Shown here piece after piece: positions 57,405-64,000 of a stretch of DNA of 64,000 nt. The stretch is taken from positions 1 to 64,000 of the forward strand of contig NZ_JAMHGA010000031.1 of the NCBI RefSeq assembly GCF_023660105.1, given 5' to 3'. Made by a program: the position numbers and the translations under genes. The notes beneath the pieces are model-generated. The model saw only the letters and a list, made by a program, of their open reading frames with translations, ran no database searches and was not told the origin of the DNA. The stretch comes from Desulfovibrio aminophilus. Lineage in GTDB: Bacteria > Desulfobacterota > Desulfovibrionia > Desulfovibrionales > Desulfovibrionaceae. Each line of letters opens with the position of its first letter. Position 1 is the first letter of the stretch.

Positions 57405-57433
57405 CCTTTATCCAATTTCAGCCGGTGTGTCAA
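57405..57433 (-). promoter_or_regulatory. Candidate promoter of the atp operon
   Basis: Perfect -35 TTGACA (57428-57433), 17-bp spacer, -10 TAAAGG (57405-57410), or GATAAA with 15 bp, on the minus strand, 46 bp before the b' start. A GGCGGC/GCCGCC hairpin (57451-57471) just upstream may end bactofilin transcription. Confidence 0.55.
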
Positions 57434-57500
57434 AGCCTTTTTGCCGGAAAGGCGGCTGCTTTCGGGCCGCCGGACCACGGCCCACGGCCGCTTGTGCCGG

Positions 57501-57875
57501 TTAGAACAAGTTGTCGCCGGAGGTCCCGGCCGGGGTCGTGGAGCCGTCGGGCTGGACCATGGCCAGGCGGCCCTCCAGGACCGCGCCCTCCTCGACCACG
57601 AGCACCGGCGTCCTGATGTCGCCCTGGAGGTTGGCGGTCTTGTGCAGGACCACCCGCCCCCCGGCCTCCACCTCGCCGCGCAGGTTGCCGGAGAGCACGA
57701 GCTGGCCCACCCGGACGGTTCCCTCGACCACGGCCTCCTGGCCGATGACCAGGGTGCCGTCGGACTCCACCTCGCCCTGGAAATTGCCGTCGATGCGCAC
57801 GGCCCCGTGGAAGTGAAGCTTGCCGTGGTAGCTGGTCCCGGCGCCGAGAAAGGCGTTGATTTCGTCCTTGGCCAT
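57501..57875 (-). CDS. Bactofilin
   Basis: 124 residues, a single right-handed beta-helix: GAGTSYHGKLHFHGAVRIDG, GEVESDGTLVIGQEAVVEGTVRV split over about 10-60, and GEVEAGGRVVLHKTANLQGDI. Short polar tails flank the core. Bactofilins polymerise without nucleotide into membrane-associated filaments and help localise cell-wall or polar machinery. It lies 61 bp after rodA on the same strand and probably belongs to the rod-shape operon. Confidence 0.93.
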   Translation of the reverse strand: MAKDEINAFLGAGTSYHGKLHFHGAVRIDGNFQGEVESDGTLVIGQEAVVEGTVRVGQLVLSGNLRGEVEAGGRVVLHKTANLQGDIRTPVLVVEEGAVLEGRLAMVQPDGSTTPAGTSGDNLF

Positions 57876-57936
57876 GCTGCCTTGCTCCTTGATGCCGGTG
57901 AAAGGCGGACAGGCCGGGCGCGTCGCTCCCCCGCCC

Positions 57937-59052
57937 CTAGCCCTGCTTGAACAGGAACCGGCGCATGGAGACGTTGAGCGCGAGGCCGATGAGACAGAAG
58001 TTCACCAGGGTGGCGCTGCCCCCATAACTGATGAAGGGCAAGGGAATGCCGACCACTGGCATGAGCCCCAGGACCATACCCATGTTTATGAGGATTTGCC
58101 AGAAGAAATAGAAGAAGATTCCGGCGGCCAGGTAGCTGCCGAAGAGATCCCGGGGATCCCGGGCGATGACCATCAGCTGGTAGAGGAAGACGCAGAAGGT
58201 GGTCAGGAGGAGCATCATGCCCAGGAAGCCCCATTCCTCGCCGAACACGGCCACCGCGAAGTCGGTGTGCTTTTCCGGCAGGAAGCGGAGCTGGCTCTGG
58301 GTCCCGGCCAGGAAGCCCTTGCCCCAGAACTGGCCCGAGCCGATGGCGATTTCGGACTGGATGATGTGGTAGCCCGCGCCCAGGGGGTCGGTGGCGGGGT
58401 CCAGGAAGGAGAGGATGCGCCGCTTCTGATAGTCGTGCAGGCCGAACCAGGCCAGGGGCAGCAGGCTCGGAATGGCCACCAGCGCGGTCTTGAAGACCCG
58501 GGGGGTGAGGCCTCTGTAAAGGATGAGGCCGCCCAGGAGCATGAGGATGGACAGGCCCGAACCCAGGTCCGGCTGGAGGATGACCATGCCGGCGGGCACC
58601 AGGCCCACGGCCAGGATGCAGAAGAGCTTGAGGAATCCCAGGCGTTCCTTCTCCATGGAGAGGATGCGCGCGCCGATGATCAGGATGCAGATCTTGGCCA
58701 TCTCGCTGGGCTGGAAGCTCATGAAGCCCAGGTCCAGCCAGCGCCGCGCGCCGTAGATGGTCTTGCCCGCGAAGGGCACGGCGGCCAAGAGCGCCACCGT
58801 GATCCAGAACAGGGGCCAGGCCGCCGTGCGCAGGTGCTTGTAGTCGAAGAAGGTCATGCAGGTCATGCCGCACAGGCCCATGAGGCCCCAGACGAGCTGC
58901 TTCTGATAGAAGCTGTCCACGCTCATGCCCTCGCCCAGGCGGAAGCCGCTGGCCGAGTAGAGGTTCATGACCCCGCAGAGGAAGAGCAGCATGGTCAGGC
59001 CCAGCAGGGGCCAGTTGACGTGGAAGAGCAGGCGTCTGTCGATGGGCGACAT
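57937..59052 (-). CDS. rodA: RodA peptidoglycan glycosyltransferase (SEDS)
   Basis: 371 residues, about 10 membrane helices. SEDS motifs are GARRWLDLGFMSFQPSEMAKI (about 92-112), ILQPDLGSGLSILML (Asp of the active site region, about 159) and the C-terminal GIPLPFISYGGSATLVNFCLIGL (about 331-353). It polymerises lipid II for cell elongation with PBP2. It starts 10 nt after mrdA. Confidence 0.96.
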   Translation of the reverse strand: MSPIDRRLLFHVNWPLLGLTMLLFLCGVMNLYSASGFRLGEGMSVDSFYQKQLVWGLMGLCGMTCMTFFDYKHLRTAAWPLFWITVALLAAVPFAGKTIYGARRWLDLGFMSFQPSEMAKICILIIGARILSMEKERLGFLKLFCILAVGLVPAGMVILQPDLGSGLSILMLLGGLILYRGLTPRVFKTALVAIPSLLPLAWFGLHDYQKRRILSFLDPATDPLGAGYHIIQSEIAIGSGQFWGKGFLAGTQSQLRFLPEKHTDFAVAVFGEEWGFLGMMLLLTTFCVFLYQLMVIARDPRDLFGSYLAAGIFFYFFWQILINMGMVLGLMPVVGIPLPFISYGGSATLVNFCLIGLALNVSMRRFLFKQG

Positions 59053-59062
59053 GGGCGGCTCC

Positions 59063-60898
59063 TTATTCGTTGTTGTCCGGGGCTTCCGGGACTTCGGGCA
59101 CCGGACCCACCCCCTTGCCCAGGAAGACGTAGTCGAAGACGGTCTTCACCGAGGGGCCCGCGCCCGATCCGCCGTGCAGGCCGTGCTCGACCATGGCCAC
59201 CACCACCACGCGGCGGTCGCCCCGCTCGGCGAAGCCCGCCATCCAGGCGTGGTCGCGCATGTGGTAGGGAATCTTGTCCTCGGGCATGGCCTTGAGTTCG
59301 TCGGTGAGGCGCACCACCTGGGCCGTGCCGGTCTTGGCCCCGGCCGTGACCCCGGGGGTCTGGACGCGGCGGCAGGTGCCGCGCGGATCCTCCACGGTGG
59401 CCACCATGTCCTTCTTGATGATCGCCCGCTGGGCGTCGGTGAGCGGCAGGCGGCCCTGGAGCACGGGCGGGTCGCCGTGGATCAGGTTCGGCTTGAGCAG
59501 GCGGCCGCCGTTGATGAGCGCGGCGATGTAGCGGGCCACCTGCAGGGGCGAGACCTGGGTGTAGCCCTGGCCGATGGCGAAGTTCAGGTCCTCGCCCTTG
59601 GTCCATTTCTGGCCGAAGCGCTTGAGCTTCCATTCCCGGGTGGGGATGTTGCCGCCCTTTTCGTGGGGCAGGTCGATGCCGGTGGGTTTGCCGAACCCGG
59701 CGGCGAAGGCGAACTCGCTGATGCGGTCCACGCCGAGCTTCATGCCGAGCTTGTAGAAGTACACGTCGCAGGACTGGACCAGGGCCTGCTCCAGGTCCAC
59801 GGAGCCGTGTCCGCCCCGGCGCCAGCAGCGGAACACGTGGTTGCCCAGGGCCAGGGAGCCCTGGCAGAAGGCCGTCTCGCGCGGATCGAGCATGTTGGCC
59901 ATGAAGCCCGCCCCGGCCATGACCAGCTTGAACACCGAGCCCGGCGGGTAGACGCTCTGGGTGGCCCGGTTCTGCAGGGGGTGCATGGGGTCGTCGCGCA
60001 AGGCCTTCCACTGCTCCGGGGTGAGCCCGGCGGTGAAGGCGTTGGAGTCGAAGGACGGCGCGCTGACCAGGGCCAGAAGCTCGCCGGTGTCCGGGTCCAT
60101 GGCCACCACGCTGCCCGCCTTGCCCTCCATCTGGCGGGCGATGGTGGCCTGCAGGCCGAGGTCGATGGACAGGACGATGTCCTCGCCGCTCTTGGGCTTC
60201 TTGATCAGGGACTCGGAGAGCCTGCGGCCCGTGGCGTCCACCTCCATCTGGCGCACGCCCTTGGTCCCGCGCAGCCGCCGTTCGAGCATCTGCTCCAGGC
60301 CGTTCTTGCCCACATAGTCGCCCAGGGCCAGGCTGGAGTCCTTCTCCAGGTCGTCCTCGCTGGCGTCGCCCACGTAGCCGAGCACGTGCGCCAGGAGGTG
60401 GCCGAACTTGTAGTAGCGCCGGGAGCGGACCACGATCTCCAGCCCGGGCCAGCGCAGATGGTTGGCCTCCACGGCGGCCACCTGCTCGAAGTCCAGGTCC
60501 GGCACGATGAGCATGGGTTCGAAGGGTTTCACCCGCTTGCGGCCCCGGCGGTAGGTGTCCTGGAGCTTGTCCATGGGCGTGCCGGTGATGCGCGAAATCT
60601 CGGCCAGGGTGGCGTCCAGGCTCTTCACGTCCTCGCGCACGAGGCCCAGGGCGTAGGCCGGCTCGTTGACGGCCACCATGGTCCCGCCCCGGTCCAGGAC
60701 CAGCCCGCGCGGGGCGAACACCGGCTCCTGGCGCAGCTGGTTCTCCTTGGCCTTCTCGGCGTATTCCTCGCCCTTGTGCACCTGGAGGTACCAGAGGCGC
60801 AGGGCGAAGACGCAGAACAGCCCGAGGATGCAGGCCTGGAGCAGGAGCAGGCCGGAGCGGGGCGGCTGCTGCTCGCGGGAGTCATACAGGTTGGCCAT
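59063..60898 (-). CDS. mrdA: Penicillin-binding protein 2 (class B transpeptidase)
   Basis: 611 residues. N-terminal membrane anchor (about 14-36), dimerisation/pedestal domain and transpeptidase domain with nucleophile Ser in SVYPPGSVFKLV (SxxK), SCDVYFYKLG (SxN-like position) and KTGTAQVV (KTG). YVGKNGLEQMLERRLRGTKG in the pedestal is diagnostic of PBP2. It cross-links peptidoglycan in the elongasome with RodA. Its start overlaps mreD by 17 nt. Confidence 0.96.
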   Translation of the reverse strand: MANLYDSREQQPPRSGLLLLQACILGLFCVFALRLWYLQVHKGEEYAEKAKENQLRQEPVFAPRGLVLDRGGTMVAVNEPAYALGLVREDVKSLDATLAEISRITGTPMDKLQDTYRRGRKRVKPFEPMLIVPDLDFEQVAAVEANHLRWPGLEIVVRSRRYYKFGHLLAHVLGYVGDASEDDLEKDSSLALGDYVGKNGLEQMLERRLRGTKGVRQMEVDATGRRLSESLIKKPKSGEDIVLSIDLGLQATIARQMEGKAGSVVAMDPDTGELLALVSAPSFDSNAFTAGLTPEQWKALRDDPMHPLQNRATQSVYPPGSVFKLVMAGAGFMANMLDPRETAFCQGSLALGNHVFRCWRRGGHGSVDLEQALVQSCDVYFYKLGMKLGVDRISEFAFAAGFGKPTGIDLPHEKGGNIPTREWKLKRFGQKWTKGEDLNFAIGQGYTQVSPLQVARYIAALINGGRLLKPNLIHGDPPVLQGRLPLTDAQRAIIKKDMVATVEDPRGTCRRVQTPGVTAGAKTGTAQVVRLTDELKAMPEDKIPYHMRDHAWMAGFAERGDRRVVVVAMVEHGLHGGSGAGPSVKTVFDYVFLGKGVGPVPEVPEAPDNNE

Positions 60899-61349
60899 CG
60901 TCCCTCAGCCGCGCAGGATAGAACCGGTCCACGAGGAACCAGATCGAGGGGAAGACCACGACCTGGATCATGGATTCCCAGATCACCCGGTCCAGGGGCA
61001 CGCCCTTCACCGAGAGGGTGGCCATGGCGTAGGTCTGGAGGAAATGCAGCAGGCCCATGACGAGCCCCAGCAGGGTCATGAACGGGAGGCTGCGGGGCTG
61101 GAAATAGTCCTGGCCCAGGGAGACGAGCAGGTAGAGGGCCCAGTACCAGATGACCGAGGCCCCGAAGTGCTGGCTGCCCAGGCCCTCCTGCAGGAGCACC
61201 CAGGCCAGGGCCAGGACCAGGGCCCGCGCCCGTCCCTCGACCTGGAGGCTGAAGACCAGCCCCGGGGCCAGGAAGTCCACGCCGGGCACGAGGGCCTCGG
61301 CCCAGACTCCGGCCGCCGCGAAGCCCGCCCACCAGAGGGCGCGCAACAT
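60882..61349 (-). CDS. mreD: Rod-shape determining protein MreD
   Basis: 155 residues, five to six predicted membrane helices (LVFSLQVEGRARALVLALAW, VIWYWALYLLVSLG, FMTLLGLVMGLLHF, LDRVIWESMIQVVVFPSIWF). Sequence is weakly conserved, as is normal for MreD; position between mreC and mrdA supports the call. It is an integral membrane member of the elongasome. 1 nt separates it from mreC. Confidence 0.9.
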   Translation of the reverse strand: MLRALWWAGFAAAGVWAEALVPGVDFLAPGLVFSLQVEGRARALVLALAWVLLQEGLGSQHFGASVIWYWALYLLVSLGQDYFQPRSLPFMTLLGLVMGLLHFLQTYAMATLSVKGVPLDRVIWESMIQVVVFPSIWFLVDRFYPARLRDDGQPV

Positions 61350-61350
61350 G

Positions 61351-62193
61351 TCAGATTCCCCCGCCGGCGGCCGGGGGGGCGTCCCGCCGCCGCAGGACCA
61401 GAACCTCTTCCAGGGCCTCGAAATCCATGAGCGGCTCGGCCGTGATGTCCAGGAACAGGGAGAGGTCCGAGCGCTCCACCTTGAGCACCCGGGCCACGGG
61501 CAGGCCCTTGGGGAAGGAGTCGGAGAGCCCGGAGGTCACCAGCAGTTCGCCGGGCTCGATGGGCGCGTTCAGGTTCACGTACTTGAGCTCCATCTCCCGC
61601 CCCGGCCCGCGTCCGGCCAGCACCCCGGCCGCCCGGTTGTTCTGGCCGATGACCGCGATGCGGCTGTTCACGTCGTGCAGGAGCAGGACCGTGGAGGCGC
61701 TCAGGCCCGCGCGCAGGATGCGGCCCACCACGCCGCGGGGCGTGACCACGGGCTGGTCCGCGCCCGCGCCCTGGAGCGTGCCCCGGTCCAGGACCAGGGT
61801 CTCCAGCAGGGCGTTGGGCCCCAGCCGGTGGGCGATGACCCGGGCGCCCTCGGCCACCCAGTCCGGCGCGGGGGTGAAGCCCAGGAGCTGCTCCATGCGC
61901 GCGCTGGCCCGGGCCTGCTCGCGCAGGGAGGTGTTGTCCATGAGCAGCCGGTCCACCTCGTCGCGCAGGCGGTCGTTCTCCTCCCGCAGGCCGATGAGGT
62001 GGATGTACCGGCGCCAGAACGACACGGCCTGGTCCGCCACCCACGTGCCCGGCTTGAGCACGAGTCTCGCGGCGTCCAGGCCGGTGTTTTCGGCGAGTCG
62101 GTCCAGATGCCCGGTCCGAATGTTCCAGGTGTACAGGCTCAGATAGACGAACAGGCCCGTGAGGACGATGACTGCGATGCGCTTGAGCTTCAC
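61351..62193 (-). CDS. mreC: Rod-shape determining protein MreC
   Basis: 280 residues. N-terminal membrane helix (about 5-22), a coiled coil (about 65-95, LREENDRLRDEVDRLLMDN) and the beta-barrel MreC core (RGTLQGAGADQPVVTPRGVVGRI, then VNSRIAVIGQNNRAAGVLAG, LLVTSGLSDSFPKGLPVARV). It is a periplasmic scaffold that activates PBP2-RodA. The C-terminal tail is short. Confidence 0.95.
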   Translation of the reverse strand: MKLKRIAVIVLTGLFVYLSLYTWNIRTGHLDRLAENTGLDAARLVLKPGTWVADQAVSFWRRYIHLIGLREENDRLRDEVDRLLMDNTSLREQARASARMEQLLGFTPAPDWVAEGARVIAHRLGPNALLETLVLDRGTLQGAGADQPVVTPRGVVGRILRAGLSASTVLLLHDVNSRIAVIGQNNRAAGVLAGRGPGREMELKYVNLNAPIEPGELLVTSGLSDSFPKGLPVARVLKVERSDLSLFLDITAEPLMDFEALEEVLVLRRRDAPPAAGGGI

Positions 62194-62194
62194 A

Positions 62195-63343
<1,149 letters not shown>

Positions 63344-63386
63344 TCAAGCAAGCGCGGCCCACGAATCGCGCAAAGGCGGACCGAGC

Positions 63387-64000
63387 ATGCGGCCTTTTCC
63401 CTCCCTTTCCGAAGCCCTGCGCCGCGCCTTCGGCCGGAAGGTCTGGAAGATTCCCCTGGACGCGGGCTTCTCCTGCCCCAACCGGGACGGCGCGCTCTCG
63501 CGACGGGGTTGCGCCTTCTGCAACGAGCGGGGCTCGGGCACGGGCCTGGCCGCCTCCGGGCTCTCGCTGCGGGAGCAGTGGGATCTCTGGCGCGATCGTC
63601 TGGCCAGATCGCGCGGGGCCGACCGCTTCCTGGCCTACCTGCAATCCTATTCCAATACCTACGGGCCGCCGGAACGGCTGGCCGCCGTGCTGGACGAACT
63701 GCGCGGCCTGCCCGGGCTGGCCGGGGTCTGCATCGGCACCCGGCCGGACTGCCTGGACGGCGGGAAGATCGCCCTGCTGGCCGGTCTGAAACTGCCCTGG
63801 GTGCAGCTGGACCTGGGCCTGCAGTCCGCCGATCCGGCCACGCTCACGCGGATCAACCGGGGCCACGACCCGGCCTGCTTCGCCCGGGCGGCGGAGGAGG
63901 CGGCCTCGGCCGGACTCCTGGTCTGCGCCCACCTCATGGCCGGGTTGCCCGGCGAGGGCCGGGAGGCCTTCCTGGCCGGCGTGGACTTCATCAACGACCT
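63387..64000 (+). CDS. YhcC-like radical SAM protein, N-terminal part (cut by window edge)
   Basis: 204 residues visible. It starts RRAFGRKVWKIPLDAGFSCPNRDG; the radical-SAM cysteines are in FSCPNRDGALSRRGCAFCNE (Cys at about 32, 43 and 46, the TIGR01212/YhcC spacing). LAYLQSYSNTYGP and GTRPDCLD follow as in the family, then WVQLDLGLQSADPATLTRINRGH (SAM and substrate barrel). The function of YhcC is not established; it resembles Elp3-type enzymes in the core. It is divergent from mreB, and the C-terminal third or so is outside the window. Confidence 0.9.
   Translation, partial: MRPFPSLSEALRRAFGRKVWKIPLDAGFSCPNRDGALSRRGCAFCNERGSGTGLAASGLSLREQWDLWRDRLARSRGADRFLAYLQSYSNTYGPPERLAAVLDELRGLPGLAGVCIGTRPDCLDGGKIALLAGLKLPWVQLDLGLQSADPATLTRINRGHDPACFARAAEEAASAGLLVCAHLMAGLPGEGREAFLAGVDFIND

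Overview
The window is a high-GC bacterial chromosome segment that is almost fully coding. Gene content points to a free-living, probably anaerobic, motile Gram-negative of the Desulfovibrionales type (Thermodesulfobacteriota, former Deltaproteobacteria). The grounds are an ATP synthase operon that begins with paired b'/b subunits and lacks a and c, an NtrYX pair, a tungsten-type aldehyde oxidoreductase with a polyferredoxin, an orphan CII-like regulator, HDOD/CheD signalling genes and many two-component proteins. The taxonomic call is inference; no rRNA gene is present.

Layout. 1-2200: the 5' part of aspartase (aspA, leftward) and a divergent glycerol dehydrogenase. 2200-8200: a leftward operon of three phage-tail-collar proteins and a giant Ig/Fn3 autotransporter, with a perfect CACGTG-type dyad in its promoter. 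8250-17000: a 7TM hybrid histidine kinase, then a rightward pair made of a GNAT-like protein and a 1322-residue fusion of aryl/acyl-AMP ligase, GNAT-like domain and MIO aromatic ammonia-lyase. This pair is the most unusual system in the window. 17000-25100: tRNA-Phe, AOR with polyferredoxin, a Pat-type protein acetyltransferase, a FlxA-like protein behind a sigma-28 promoter, and acetyl-CoA synthetase.

25200-42200 is a signalling island. It holds the DUF4390-NtrY-SDR39U1-(REC-PAS-HD-GYP)-NtrX operon, a CAT-family acyltransferase, a tandem HK-RR-HK-RR-glycosyltransferase operon, a LuxR-type regulator converging on and overlapping a REC-HPt gene, a sigma-54 activator with a degenerate receiver, a CII-like protein, and HDOD plus CheD.

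42400-64000 is mostly housekeeping: an AMIN/Amidase_3 amidase, a patatin, an SSS symporter, a HAD protein, NhaB (TTG start, preceded by a compact three-way-junction leader RNA), a glycosyltransferase, TatD, the F1-side atp operon, a bactofilin, the complete mreBCD-mrdA-rodA rod-shape operon, and the 5' part of a YhcC-like radical SAM gene.

How genes may work together: Pat plus AcsA form a likely acetylation control loop on acetate activation. The PAL-ligase fusion would deaminate phenylalanine (or tyrosine) and activate the resulting cinnamate-type acid in one polypeptide. The rod operon ends in a bactofilin, which links two cytoskeletal systems. Functions come from reading translated sequence and motifs by eye; no database search was run.
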